Shown here: piece by piece, positions 21,012-33,200 of the stretch
Layout of the letters: each line of letters begins with the position of its first letter
How positions within the stretch are numbered: the stretch's first letter is position 1
Assembly (NCBI GenBank): GCA_023014335.1
Contig: JAECYW010000031.1
Span: 186,001 to 250,000, forward strand
Source of the DNA: Galerina marginata
Lineage: Eukaryota > Basidiomycota > Agaricomycetes > Agaricales > Galerinaceae
DNA: 64,000 bases
Reading direction: 5' to 3'
Notes under the pieces: model-generated
Told to the model about the DNA's origin: nothing
Database searches by the model: none
What the model saw: only the letters and a program-made list of their open reading frames with translations
Position numbers and translations under genes: made by a program

Positions 21012-21651
21012 CTAAATCGAGCCTTCCGAGGTTCCGAGCAAGTCTTCCTCCTTGTAGGTACCGGCGCACACTTGCTGTGCAAATTCCAGAGTTGCTGCGC
21101 GGCTAGGAATGGCTATGTTATGGTCTTGTAAATATTGCGTGATATTGTCAAGTTGATGATCTGCATCGGCGATGTAGACCCTAGCCTCTTCGACAGTGTC
21201 TTCTTGCACGATAAGCATAAGCTCGCCCTCTCGCAATGTTGCAACGGCTAGATCCTCTTCTGCTAAGAGAGTGAGGTGGGATAATCGAGCTAGATGAAGG
21301 GCGTCTTGTAAAGTTGGCTGCCTGCCAGATGCCCTTAGTTCCAACATTTCCTGAGCTTCCTTGTCCCGGCGGACAGTCGCGCATTGTTGAGCAACAGATT
21401 TAAGGCTTTGTGCGTGGGCTTGATCTAGGCGCCGCTCAGTCTTGTATTGCTCGGCTTCCCGATGCATGACGGGGTCGATTGTACTCTGGTAGCCTTTTAA
21501 AATCAAGATAGAAAAGCAGGGGAGAAATGTTCACCTCTTCCCTAAGAGTATACCGTGCCAGGGCTGACCTGATCTCGCTCGATGGTTGGGCAGTCAAAAC
21601 GACGTTATTGTTGTCCCTGTAAAGCCCAGGGTTTTTGTAAAGGGGGTTCAT
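21012..21651 (-). CDS. Small coiled-coil protein, intact copy (cc2)
   Basis: Two exons. The first reads MNPLYKNPGLYRDNNNVVLT, AQPSSEIRSALARYTLREE. A 49-base intron (GTGAAC to CCAG) is followed by STIDPVMHREAEQYKTERRL and SLKSVAQQCATVRRDKEAQE. It continues with LHLARLSHLTLLAEEDLAVA, IVQEDTVEEARVYIADADHQ, and ends GTSEGSI. About 190 residues, acidic, almost entirely helical by composition, with heptad-like spacing of Leu/Ala/Val in the second half. Two homologues occur in this window, one broken and one diverged, each with a short-repeat array downstream of its 3' end. I do not recognise a named domain. The constant pairing with repeat arrays suggests a gene carried by a transposon. Confidence 0.7.
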
Positions 21652-21765
21652 CGAAATTGAAGGTGAAATGGCTGAGATCGGCTTGAATGCGATTGAACTT
21701 GAATGCGACTGAACTTGAATGTGACTGAACTTGAATGTGACTGAACTTGGTATTTAGGCGGGGAC
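21652..21765 (-). promoter_or_regulatory. Tandem TTCAAGTTCAGTCACA motif upstream of cc2
   Basis: Read on the minus strand, four successive near-copies of a 16-base unit (CAAGTTCAGTCACATT and variants) end about 40 bases before the ATG. The broken copy cc1 has the same arrangement with fewer, diverged units. Likely 5' UTR or promoter repeats. Confidence 0.5.
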
Positions 21766-21943
21766 AACTGATCATATGATTTGACAGACTTCTCACGGTG
21801 CTTGATAAGATATGAAATTGGATCCAACTACGTAGGACTCATAACTAAATTTACTTGCTCATCGTTTCCTGGCAGCTCCACCCTAAGTGCCCGTTTCTGT
21901 TGGCGCCTGTCCAAACGGTGAGGCTCTCAGTTGCACATTCTTG

Positions 21944-22618
21944 TCACCAAATAACATTGAGCCGCCATTCTTTGTGACAGCAAGTGTTAGAAATGCCGAT
22001 GAAGCGAGAACGTCCCAAAAGGAGGTCGACGCGTTTCATTCCCCCACGCTTCTCTGCTTCGTACGCCGTGATGCTGTGTTGTCTCCTATAGCGACACTCA
22101 TACGCGCGCGCGGCTAACCGTTGGTTGTTTTGAATGGAAAGTGATCTAAACTCTGGCTCGGTTATGTTTGTGCGAAGTGAATGGTAAATAGCGTGGAACA
22201 CATCGCCCAAGGTAATGTATGGGAGGTGAGACGGATAAACTTTGATGGTCCAGGGGAGATGCAGTGAAGTGATGGTAACAAAGTTCAGAGGGGGGTTGGT
22301 AGCTGGTTCAGAAAAAATGTCGCTGGATATGGAACGGTGGTCCCGAAGGATTGTTTGGGGGTGGTCCAATAAGTTCCAAGTGACGGCGGAAATCTCGAGG
22401 TAACGATGTAAGCGGATGCAAGGAAAATTCGGTTTCGATGAAGGCTTGTAATGTGTCCACGAAGACGGACGTGCAGCGCGAGGCGTGAAGAATTCGCTGG
22501 ATGGCGGCGGGGCCGTTGATGCTGCGCAAGGAAAGGATGCAATGTTGTCCGCAGGAGGTGCTGAGTGGAAGGTAATTTGGTCGGCAAAACGCACGCGCTT
22601 GACATTCTGACGATGCAT
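21944..22618 (-). CDS. DUF6699-domain protein
   Basis: The chosen ATG gives MHRQNVKRVRFADQITFHS, a start seen often in this fungal family. A Pro/Ser-rich linker follows, then IRLHRYLEISAVTWNLLDHP, and the core LHLPWTIKVYPSHLPYITLG with DVFHAIYHSLRTNITEPEFR. It continues with RLAARAYECRYR and RVDLLLGRSRFIGIS. The order W-D-L near the start of the domain, LPWTI(K/T)V, TxGDVxxAxYxxL and the RVDxLxGxxxFxGIS ending are diagnostic of DUF6699. The frame stays open upstream of the chosen ATG (NQKWPPLNERVENYDFNQAQ) without an ATG, so a 5' exon may exist. Biochemical role unknown. Confidence 0.72.
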   Translation of the reverse strand: MHRQNVKRVRFADQITFHSAPPADNIASFPCAASTAPPPSSEFFTPRAARPSSWTHYKPSSKPNFPCIRLHRYLEISAVTWNLLDHPQTILRDHRSISSDIFSEPATNPPLNFVTITSLHLPWTIKVYPSHLPYITLGDVFHAIYHSLRTNITEPEFRSLSIQNNQRLAARAYECRYRRQHSITAYEAEKRGGMKRVDLLLGRSRFIGISNTCCHKEWRLNVIW

Positions 22619-22969
22619 TTTACCCGTTGGTGGTAAGGTAAATTGTGCTTGATTAAAATCGTAATTTTCTACTCGTTCATTTAAGGGTGGCCATTTCTGA
22701 TTCAAAATCGGGTTGCCACTTGTCCGCGCACCAAAGAAAGCGCCAAGAGTGTCGCCGGATACCCTAAGAATGGTGATCAGACATATTCAGACGACAATTG
22801 GGTAAACCAGGATGCGAGTGGATGTCCTCAATTCTTGTCGGCTAGTTATGTTTCGGTCCAAAATGGAAATAAATGAACGGGATCCGTACCTGTCATTGCA
22901 TGGAAAGGTCCAGATCATAGGCTGCGTCTGGTAGCCGTTTAAATGGTGAGTCCCACAAACTTGGTTCAA

Positions 22970-23098
22970 GGGACGAGGCAGGAGTCGATCACTCCGTCTG
23001 TGGACACCTAGTACAATTTACCAATGGTGTTGTCGGGACGAGGCAGGAGTCGATCATTCCGTCTGTGGACACCTAGTACAATTACCAATGGTGTTGTC
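22970..23098. repeat. 65-base tandem duplication
   Basis: The block beginning GGGACGAGGCAGGAGTCGAT and ending ACCAATGGTGTTGTC is present twice head to tail, with one C/T change and one T deletion. Very recent. Lies upstream of both flanking genes. Confidence 0.95.
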
Positions 23099-23216
23099 TA
23101 TACTACGATGTCACCGTATCTAGGTGGTGCGAAGCAATTGTTGAGCTTTGTCGAAATGCGTTCCGGTATTGGTGTATAAGAAAGAGGTCGACGACTTCTA
23201 ATGTACTAACTTAATC

Positions 23217-23921
23217 ATGCCCAAAATCCTTTCACCGAAGAATGCAGATCGCGCAACTATACGGTGGTTTGCTTGGAAGAAATTTAGTATTTCTACCGAA
23301 TTTACAACCATTGCGCGGTGCCACTCGTCACCCTCGGCACACGCCCCAATCACCGCAGTCAACTCTAGCGGTCTTGCAGCAGCGACACCAGTCCTTCCGA
23401 GCCTAGCCACGAGCCCCCCTACTTCGACACATGATCAAACTACCAACCGCTACCGTTTGATCTTAGCTGCCCCATCCCTGGACACAGCTAGTTTAGGTTT
23501 ACCGCCTCGAATTACTACCATAGCGAGACCCAGCAACGCAGATAAAGGGAATTTACGAACTATCCTGCAGTGGAAAGCCGAGGATTTTTTAGCCGTTCAG
23601 GTACAATCCTTCGGATGATTACTCGTAATGACTCACGTACCAATATTTCATAGACATTCATTCATTCCCTCGCGAAAGACATACTGGATCTTTCGTCACC
23701 ACTGAAGGGGCAGGAAACGGGCAAGCTAAGAGAGCTGAGGAGACAAGTATGTTTGAGAGCTTATTGAGTCTATTTAACCGATAACTGACTTGGTTAAGGC
23801 TTCTGCAAGGCATCCCATTTTGTCTGGATATGACAATGATTGGGCAACTCTCGAATTTCTCAGGAGATATCTAAAAAATTCTTCAACGAGGAGAAAGAGA
23901 CAAAACACGGGACAGACCTGA
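23217..23921 (+). CDS. Hypothetical protein, three exons
   Basis: ATG gives MPKILSPKNADRATIRWFAW, an Ala/Thr/Pro-rich stretch, then GNLRTILQWKAEDFLAVQ. Introns with GTACAA..CATAG and GTATGT..TTAAG ends keep frame into TFIHSLAKDILDLSSPLKGQ, ETGKLRELRRQ, and ASARHPILSGYDNDWATLEF, LRRYLKNSSTRRKRQNTGQT, stop. The basic tail could be a nuclear signal (inference). Gene order: divergent from the DUF6699 gene, convergent with the F-box gene. Not recognised as a named family; splicing consistency supports a real gene. Confidence 0.55.
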
Positions 23922-24239
23922 TGGCGTCGGTAGTAGCAGCGGTAACCGGCAGCCTAAGTGAACTGCAAATGGGCGGCTGTTGTAGGGCACTCTGAAGGCG
24001 ATAGTATCAGAAGGAAAGTGTGATAAAGGAAGGAGGGAAACCGTTAAGGTAGAAGTTGCATTGTAGTTCAGATTCACAGAGGCGCAATCGGAGAGTGTAA
24101 CTTCCATTTTTGGATGGACGTTGTTTCATTTGACCGGGATTTGAGAGCGTGGACATGGGCCGCTTTCTGCAGGTTGGCAAGTCTTGGGATATTTTGGCTT
24201 TATGTCATACTCCAGAATTTAACTTTCATATCAGAAGAA

Positions 24240-25791
24240 CTACGAGATCTCTTGCCACACCATGCCTGATTTACGCTCCCAGACCCTCATTTCGTCGTCC
24301 CCCAGACAGCGAAAACAGCTCAAGTACCGACAACAGTCGGAAACTATGACCGACAGTTGATGGGATGTTACAGTGTGCTCGACGCTATCGCAGCCAAGTA
24401 TTAGAGTTGTTAGGGCTGGAAACTCCTTCAGCCACCGTAGCAAGTACACCTAACCACCCGCCGAAATTAGCTTCCAGGAGGATACCAAGAAAAAAAGGAT
24501 CTCTCACGTAAAATTCAATGTTGAAATGATCGATGGATAGCTCCAGTATCCTCACATTGTGGATCGCCAAGCTTTGGTCACCCGCAGCTGGGGCGCACCT
24601 GCAGTTGAAAGTGGGATTATGACCAGAGAACCAAATGTGCCGCCTTAGGCGTGCCGGAAATTCGATAACCAGTTTGAATTGATCTGAGAATTGAAGGAAA
24701 GTGGTCGAGCTCATCATCACCGCGAAAAACCTGACAGCTTCGCAAAACGCTGCGCTGCTCGGATCTGTAGTACGCTTGACGGACTGTAGGTGTAGACAAG
24801 AAAGTATAACAGCGTTTTGCAGGGTCCATGTAGCATAACTTGCTGAGATTCTGATTGTCTTCAAAGTTGGAAGTTGGAGAATACTTGTGGTGTTGCTTGG
24901 CACATTGACCTTTCGACCGACAGAATTGACAAGCACAACATTTTCCAGAAGGGGATGCCGAAGGCTGAAATAGTCGGGCAGGAGAATTGGAGAGGGATCA
25001 TAAACGGTGACGTTGAATGTTTCGAGTAATGGGAAGTGTACAAAGCCGAGGGCACTCGCATAGTCGTTTCCTGTGGGGGAGTCAATCGAGAAGTCGAAAA
25101 CTGACGCTCCCTGCAAGAACAAGGGAAAAATGAGTCGGAGGGAAGGGGTACAGAAGAAAGCTGTGTCGATTTTGCAAATTAAAAGGTTCTTCATGAATGG
25201 CGAAAGTATTGTGGAGATGTCTTCATAGCTAAAGATGGCGTTTGGGCGGTGGCGGGAAGGCCTGCCACATCGGTATGGATCCTGACGGCTGGTGCCATTG
25301 TCCATGAGATGGCAAGCCGGTTGACAACCAAGGGACCTTCGGATAGTAATAAATGAGCAACAATTGCCTAAGGATCCAATGAGAGAAACGAGAGTCCAAG
25401 ATACTCGGTCGTCTCCGATCAAATAATGGTCTGTACCGTAAAATTGAAGGCAGAAGGAAGAGACACTGCACTTGGAAATGAAGTCGCAAATATTTTGATT
25501 GAGTTCGACCAAATACCGGAGGTCGAGTTCCACCCAGAGATTTCTACCCTCTTGAAGTTCATCGAAGTTTTGAAGAATTGCAATCGCAATCGGTGGCATT
25601 TCGCCCAGTATTCTTACCGTCGTAACTTCGACTCCCCGGACGATTATTCCAAGTTCACAAAGGTACAGACGGCTGCACCAGGGACGTAGAGCTCGGCAGG
25701 TTTGCGAAAGCGAGACCAAGGAATCCCTGGCCCCACCTTCGGCAGCTACATGGCCAAGCAGAACGCCCATGATATCTAGCGGAAGAGACAT
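24240..25791 (-). CDS. F-box/LRR-like protein with a frame slip near the 3' end
   Basis: Starts MSLPLDIMGVLLGHVAAEGG, continuing SLSQTCRALRPWCSRLYL, an F-box-like N-terminus (LPxDIMxxIL...C+xLxxxxR). About 430 further residues have alternating Leu-rich stretches (LPTLKTIRISASYATWTLQN, HFPLLETFNVTVYDPSPILL), as in fungal F-box proteins that recruit substrates to SCF ubiquitin ligases. The frame stops in NSNTWLR. One base further along, another frame carries the expected end, YLLRWLKEFPALTTLILGCD followed by DDEMRVWERKSGMVWQEIS. Skipping one G near 24448 would join the two. This may be a genuine frameshift (pseudogene), a sequencing error, or an unrecognised splice. Upstream limit is a good ATG. 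Confidence 0.65.
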
Positions 25792-25876
25792 AAACTGTTC
25801 AAACTTGGGTTATCTTTCAAATCCCTAGATATGACTTTTTTTACCTCAAATGATGCTTGGTTGTCCTGAGCCGTAA

Positions 25877-26622
25877 TTAACTGAATCGGAACCTACAATC
25901 AGCTTGGAAACTTGAATTGAAGCCACGCTGGGTTCTTACTTTTTGGGGAGGATTTAGCGGATTAATCTTCTGGAGGTCAAGCTTACGCCGACCAATGCGG
26001 CGCGACACTTTCCAATAATCATAGAGAGTGCGCTCTGGCATAACAGACCCAATTGCGAAGAGCTTTTTCCTGGAAGAGAAGACTTTTCGAGAGGGCAGAG
26101 TGATTTGGAGTTTGAAGGACAAAAGTATTAGCCATTACAGCATGACCCTGAAAGCTCGATGAGAATTTGGTTGAACCAGTGGCCAGGCTCTTGGAGGATC
26201 CTCGAACACCAATACCAAAAATTTTCGGCTGTCCGGGTTCTCCGCCGGTTATAACTCCATCTATCCAATCGGAAACTCTCAGCAGATCGCCTATGGGTGG
26301 GAGCGGAATTTGAAGCATGATCTCGTTTCTGGATGGAAGGAAGAACATCCGAGGTCGGAATAAGGCACGAAGGGTCCAATGGTCAATGAAGCAAGTGTGC
26401 GTATCACGACAAGGCAAACTGATTATAAGTTCATTCCGTTATGAAATTGATCCGATATGCAGAATGCTGAGCAACAGAGGACAGCTTTCATCAGAAACAA
26501 TTGGCAAGAAAATCCCAATATTAAGTCGATCAGGCAGACGATGAGTTGCGTTAAGAGACAATTGACACAATATACCAAAACTAATTCCATGGCGACACGC
26601 TGGCAACCCAAGGACTGACAAA
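25877..26622 (-). CDS. Doubtful hypothetical gene
   Basis: Several minus-strand open stretches may be exons: RDTHTCFIDHWTLRALFRPR, PPIGDLLRVSDWIDGVITGG, and MPERTLYDYWKVSRRIGRRK continuing LDLQKINPLNPPQK. Their compositions look coding-like, but I could not place splice sites that join them into one frame, and no family is recognised. It may be a decayed gene between the F-box gene and the transposon. Confidence 0.25.
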
Positions 26623-26644
26623 CTATGCGATAGATATAAGGACG

Positions 26645-29319
26645 ATGCCAGTTCATAGGATCAGGCAAGACATGGAATATTTCGTAAACAAGTTACCCTT
26701 CTTCCAACCCGCCTCTGACGACATAGAACTTGACGACATGGAAGCGGGTAATAGGTCTACCCACTACACCGATTCCGACCTGAACACTTCCAATCCTTAT
26801 GCTTCTCACAACCCGGACAGCAGGTCTGCTCCTCAAGCATCTTACAACCCAAGCGGCGGATCTGCCCCTGCAGCTCATCATCCCGACGACATGCCAATAG
26901 ACAACGATCCTTCTTTCACCTTTTCCTGCCCATTACGCCCATTACCTTCAGTATTCACCCCATCTGCTGAGTCGGGTCCTATGACTCAGTCTTCCTCGTC
27001 AGACATGCCGGTACCTGCCGAGTCTGCTCCTGTGGCTCAATCTTCCTCTTTAGACATGCCAGCCATCCCGCTCTTATCACCGGTTGACATTGGCACAGGT
27101 CGAAAACGGTCACAAAACAATGATGGGGTGAATAAAGTTCGTCTGGTAGAACAAGCATCAAAGCTCTCAAATATCGTAGGCTTCAGTTTTGTAAAGATAT
27201 AAAAAACCCTAATTGCTTGAATAGAGAGAAATCGGGAAACGACTCGGACAACGTTACGAGGATAGCTTTAAGAAAACGGCGAAAGAATTTCAAGAACTGA
27301 CGGAAGAACGGCTGAAGCTAGCTCAACAACAGTTGGCCGAAGCTAACCAGCGAGCCGAGGAAGCGACTAAACAGGCGGAGGCGAGCCGAGTTCGCGAGCA
27401 GGAAATAGAGAGGGTTAAGGCTCAGGCAGAAGATCTTGCGAAGCGCTCTGAAGAGCTTAATCGAAGTGCTGAAGAGCAACTTTCGGCAGCTACGGGTCGT
27501 GCAGAAGAAGCAGAGCGACAAGCAGAAGCGAAAATAAAAGCGACGGAGCAAAAATATGAGCGAACTATGGCGGAGATGGAGAAGAAATTTATGGATGCGA
27601 TGAAACGGCTTGAGGCCAGCATAGGTACATGAACCATCATCTCTGAAGCTGAATCCGACCCTCACGGCCTTCAGGACAAACAGAGCCCATGGAAGTGGAC
27701 GCACCATCACGTCGGCACGTTAAAATGAGCAATGTAAAACCGTGGAGGGAGACAACAGAAGATGACTCCGAGGACGAAGCAAGGGCCGATGTTCAAGATT
27801 TACTTCTTCCTCAGCCACAAATTGCAGGACGTTCGAACATAGTCGTCAGGAACGACGATGAAGAACGCTCAGTTGCTGGACATTCGGAAGGAAATACTGT
27901 GCCGAACAGTTCTGAGGCCGAGGATGACGAGATGGGCGCATCTTCATCTTCGGATGAACTGGAGGAATTAACTGCAGCACAAAAAGGCAAGCAGAAGGAG
28001 ACGACGGTAGTTCCACCACCCATGGCATTTTCTCGAACCAGGGGCGGTGCAAGACCTGTTGAGATCCAGATGAATGCGAGACATCATGTTCGTTTCGCTG
28101 ACCAGCCTAACGCTTCCCCGACTAGACTATCGCCTGGCCCGTCATCTTCGCTTGACTGCCCAGACCAACCCTCCGCCTCCCCAATGCCAGATGTGACTAC
28201 AGCATCCACGCCCCAAATTCCTCCACGATTGCAACGGCGCCACCATAGGAAAGATTCTCAGATAAATCCGGCTGTTTTTGGGGTGAACGCACAGGAAAAT
28301 CGCAGCAACAGGCGATCCGATCGGAAGATCTTCCGTCAGTCAAAACTTCGCGGATATACAACACTGAGGAAATCCCAGTTGGTATGTGTCCAGTGTCCGG
28401 GAATTTACAAGCCACTAATGACACTCTAGGCGGCCGTCCGGAAGTCAATGAATACCCTCTTGGGGATCGAGCACGACAAGGATGTGATTGACATTGACAC
28501 TGCAACAGAGGATGAAGTTGAAGAGTTTAATGAGGGCACCACAATGCCAAGCCTTGATCCCATGCGTCCGTTTCTCGAAAACACCAAAGCCAATTCCTGG
28601 AATCATGCCCTCTGTGATTTGTTTACCGCATATTTTGAACAGGAGCAGGGTACCGAATTCACGTCAGAAGAAAAAATGACAGTGGAAGATATGTTTATTG
28701 ATCGTCTTGACCGCCTTACTCGGGTATGGAGAGAATCTCGGAAATTTAACGGTTCAGAGATGTTAGAAAGGGAGAAGGCAGTACACCAACGCGCACGAAG
28801 GAACACCCGAAGACTCGACGTAAGTCAATCAATTTCCATGTTTTTGGGATTCCGCGTTAACGTATTGTTTAGCTATACAACAACCGCCTGGAGATTAGCT
28901 ACGGGAACTTGAAGAAACGTGACGGCTCCATAGACCCAGGCTGGAAAGCAACGGCTGAAATGATAGAGGAATTGGGACCTGCGGGAATGAGTTCTGATGA
29001 GAGTGAGGTCGACGAAGAAACCAAGAAAACGACATACAAGATCAGGAGGCGTCTTTGGCGAGCCAAAGCATGTAAGGAACGCTTGTTGGTCGTCGACAGC
29101 GATCGCAACATTACGAATGCCTTTGGTGGGGCCCGTCCCGGAAAGCAACCAAGAGACAGGATACGATCCACGACTGCGACGATCAGCAAACGCGGGCCTA
29201 AAGTCGGGTGTCCTAAAAACTATTATTCCAGGGAGTGGGTGGCAAATCTAAGCAGCGAACGAATGATTAAGGCGTTAGCAATGAAGGAAAGGAAGGACTT
29301 GGGTAACGTACAAGCTTAA
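26645..29319 (+). CDS. Transposon gene 1: acidic, coiled-coil accessory protein
   Basis: Five exons (26645-27175, 27225-27624, 27675-28381, 28430-28819, 28873-29319) join in one frame with GT..AG introns. Exon 1 (MPVHRIRQDMEYFVNKLPF) is Ser/Pro-rich. Exon 2 is a long coiled coil (LKLAQQQLAEANQRAEEATK, KATEQKYERTMAEMEKKFMD). Exon 3 is acidic and low-complexity with MEVDAPSRR and RHHVRFADQP. Exon 4 contains DTATEDEVEEFNEGT and FTSEEKMTVEDMFIDRLDRL. Exon 5 contains NNRLEISYGNLKKRDGSIDP, TTYKIRRRLWRAKACKERLL, a basic end, and a stop. About 820 residues. The KKTTYKIRRRLWRA block followed by RGPKVGC is recurrent in fungal transposon-linked proteins (impression, not checked). Probably an accessory protein for the transposase next door. 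A broken homologue of its last part lies at 7.8-8.6 kb. Confidence 0.65.
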
Positions 29320-29450
29320 GTAGTTGTTATCGAGTTGTCATCGAGTATAGACGTTGGGTTGCTGGTCAACCCAAGGCGAATACCAATATTGAATATGACG
29401 ATGTCCGCGGTCTTATCGGCTTGGAAGTCTATAGCAGGAAAGGCAAGAAG

Positions 29451-29940
29451 AATTACTCTGGATGATCCAAAGTAATTCAGATAGTACGCCGGATGATCGT
29501 GAAGGCGTTATCAAAGGTATGGGCGACTGGGTTGCTGGTAGTCCATGGCTCATCCCGAGGATTCAGCAGAAACACGTGGGAGGAAAGGAAAACGGAATTG
29601 CTTTGGATGATCCAATGTAATTCTGAGAAGATACACTGGATGATCCAGTGCATTGTAGTGAAGTCCAACAAGGCGCGTCCAAGCAAGAGGTGTCAGATCC
29701 AATCATAATAAACCACAACCGGTGATATCCGAAGAGCGGCATGTCAGCGGCATAGGACAATCCCATCAAATTCGAACCAACTCCGCTGGGCATACACACT
29801 TGTCAAGGTCTTCTAGATACGTTGGATCATCACTACGCCAATGTCAAATTGAATACTCTGGATCGTCCAAGGTATTCTTTTCCCTTGCACCCATTATCTG
29901 CCGTTTAGAAAGGCTCTAGGTACGCTGGATCCAGCGTATC
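29451..29940. repeat. Cluster of interrupted palindromes with varied arms
   Basis: Six or more sites between gene 1 and the transposase: 29451-29477 (AATTACT arms), 29595-29622, 29631-29654 (ACACT/AGTGC arms), 29851-29877 (GAATACT/GGTATTC arms), 29920-29940 (TACGC/GCGTA arms), and a weaker one near 29965. Most centre on GGATGATCC; two have GGATCGTCC or GGATCC. Arm sequences differ from site to site while staying complementary. Confidence 0.7.
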
Positions 29941-30271
29941 TATTCCGGGGTAGATGAAAACATTGATCGTCCAATGTGTTCTTTCTTCACGCGCTTTGCG
30001 CGTTTCCTTTGTTCAACTCTCCGGGCCTTCCTTTCTTCGATTATCTGGACCTTTGTTCTTGTTCAAGATGGCGATCTTTTCGGTCAACGTTGATTTGACG
30101 ACTTTGTTCACCCAGTAACCAGGTCTCTTGTTCTCTAAGGTGTGTTGTTTTCTTTTATTCTATAAAGATACCATGGATGATTTATTAACCAATAACCACA
30201 GGTTACTTTCGTCGCTCGTCCCAAGTGTTCTGGTTTACCACTGCACTTAACCCCATTCCTTCATATTCACC

Positions 30272-33200
30272 ATGCCACTCTGTTTCTGCGTCTCATCCGG
30301 CTGTTACACTGCTGGAGGCACTGATCCTCTCTCCCATAAACCACTTGGGAGAGATGTCGACCGCCGAACGCTTAGGGCCCATGCAAACGCCGACAAACAG
30401 GCTGCTTTCAATGCAGCCCAGCAGAATACGGAACTCACCCTCGACAGCCAGATAGATGAAATCACGACATACCTTTCAGCAAGTGTACTTGCAGATGAAG
30501 TTTCGGGTCCATCGCAGAACCCTGGTGGTTCGCTTTGGTCGAGGCACGACGGTTCTGCAGAGTCTCCACCTCAAGATAATCCTGTTCCTGCGCCAGCCAC
30601 CTTTCCTCAGACATCAGTTCCTCAGACACCTCCCACTATTTCTGAAGTCCGTGACGCTCAAGGCCATCGGCCTACCTCTTTACACTCCCCACCTCGCCAG
30701 GTTGGTTCACGGCGTTCACGTGAGGCTGAAGTCCTTGCATGCTTGGCCGATCTTGAAGTTGATGTAGACGCTCTAAAGCGTGAAGTTTCCGACTGCCTTC
30801 CCCAGCTCGGCAAACCATCGTCCTCTGGTCCACCAACACCTTTTCCTCATATGGATTTATTGCTTTCCTCGAAAGAGCTCAAATCGCGATTGGACGCAGT
30901 TACGTTGAAAACGCCAGCTGTTCTTGAGCTCAAGGACATGACTTTACGCAAGTTACAGCTCATCGAGAGCAAGCTGACGATGGCGAAGAAGGATTGGAAG
31001 GAGGAATTGCTCAATATCAAAGGCGCAAAAACTCCAGAATATGGCCTTCGTTTTGAAACAGGTAATGTCTATCTTAATATTGCTACATATAAAACTTTTA
31101 CCGACCATTCTATTCTTTCCAGACCATCATTTTAAGCCGGTCCTCCAAGATGCCCACCCTGTACTTCAAGTTGTCTTGTTCATGGTTACCGTATGCCATG
31201 TATTGCTCGGTGTGAGCCGTCGCGGCTGCACTTTCATGCTGAGGATGGTTCAATACATCATCCATTTAACCCTTCTTCGGACCGGCGGTCTTTCTCAAGC
31301 AGACGAGAAACTTCTGGGTGACATCCCTTCCAATCCTCGTGCAACTGAAAAGGAGTTTTCGCTTGACAATAAAACAACAATCCTTGCCGTATGTCCCAAC
31401 CCCGACTGCCATTTTACATATGAGCCAACCTTCCAGGCGGGTTCGCCTATCCCCGTCTATCCTGACGTGTGCCACCATCGTGAATTTCCAGGCAGCAAGA
31501 AATGTGGTACACCACTTCTCAAACCACGACGCGTGAATGGCCACACAGTTTACCTTCCAATCAAGCCCTTTGTTGCTTTTAGCTTTAAGGACTGGCTGGG
31601 CGGCCTGTTGTCGCGTTCTGGTTATGAGGAGAAAATGGACAATGCTTGGGCGTCATGCAAAGGCGGATCAACCCCTCCAAAGGAAATGAAGGATATTTTC
31701 GACGCCGAAGTCTTGCGAAACTTCAAAGGTCTTGACGGACTGCACTTCAGTGCTGGCGGCGATGAAGGCCGGTATGTTTTCTCCCTCTGCGTCGACTACT
31801 TTAACCCCCTGGGCAACAAACAGGCAGGGAAGAAGAAGTCGATCGGCTTGATATCGCTCGTCTGTCTCAACCTACCTCCAGAAATGCGCTATAAACCGGA
31901 AAACATGTTTCTATTTGGAATCATTCCTGGACCAAATGAACCTCCATTAACCTGTCTCAATCATTACCTTCGTCTACTCGTTGACATGTTGTTGGAATTC
32001 TGGTACAACGGCATTCGCTTTTCCCGCACTGCGGCTTATTATTATGGGAGGGTGGTTCGATGTGCCCTCGTTTGTCTCGTTTCTGACCTTCCTGCGGCTC
32101 GTAAAACCGGCGGCTTTGCATCAATTCACCACACACAAATGTGTGCAATGTGTCACTGTACAAGACGGCCAGATGATACCTTCAATGATTCATTTGCAAG
32201 ATTAGGGAACCGACGGACAAACGAAGAAATTCGCAATTCTGCGCAAGCTTATCTGGATGCTAAGAATGAGAAGGCGAGGACTGAAACTGTTCATGACACT
32301 GGGATCCGGTGGTCTGAACTATTTCGGCTCCCATATTTTGACACCTCGTGTTTCATTGTCGTCGACGCTATGCACAACCTGTTTCTTGGCTTGGTCCAGG
32401 AACATTTCGACATCCTGGGGATTCGACTTAACAATATCGACAAACCAGCAAAATCTATTATAATTCATGTTCCTGAGGGGGAAATTGCTCGGTTGAATGT
32501 TCATGAACGAAAGAGCGTCCTCCGTCTAATAACTATCCTTGAAGCACCTATAAAGAAGGAACTCAAGTTGACGGTTGGCTATGATAAATACTACAAGCGG
32601 TTATTTCCCCTACATCGAGAGGCACTCAAATTACTTTTTACATCAGTTGGCGCCTCTTTGAAGGCAGACACCAATCACGTCAACAAAAAAAGGTTCAATA
32701 AACCCGATTTCATCCACTCAATTCTTGCCTGGGTCAGTCTTAACTCCTCTTCGAAGGTCAACTTAGAGGCTAATATTATTTGTATAGCGGTTAACCCAAA
32801 CTGAAACACCACAAAACTTTACGAGCGGCTCAATTCTTACTGCTATGGAAGTTGCTGAGCTTCGGTCTGATATCGAAAACATGATCACCCCTTCCTGGCT
32901 CACGTCGGTTCCGGCCAACCTGGGGGAACCGAGTCATGGAAAGCTCAAGGCAGATCAATGGCGTACACTCAGTACGGCCTATCTCCCCATTTCACTCATT
33001 CGCCTGTGGGAACAAGTAGAAGATTTTACGGATCAACGCTCAAAGCAATGCAAAGAGCTCTTAGAAGTCACCCTATCCCTAGTCTCAGCGGTCATCATTG
33101 CATCTTCTCGGACTACTTCACAGGAAAATGCTGACCTCTATCTCTATCACATGCAAAAGTATCTCAAGGGAATTCGGGGACTGTTTCCGCGGTATAAGTT

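Noticed and set aside
26645..26700. Left terminus of the CACTA-like element
   Set aside because: I looked for a word matching the right end (CACTGCTGG) to the left of gene 1 and found none except within the transposase coding sequence at 30308, so no left end is called.
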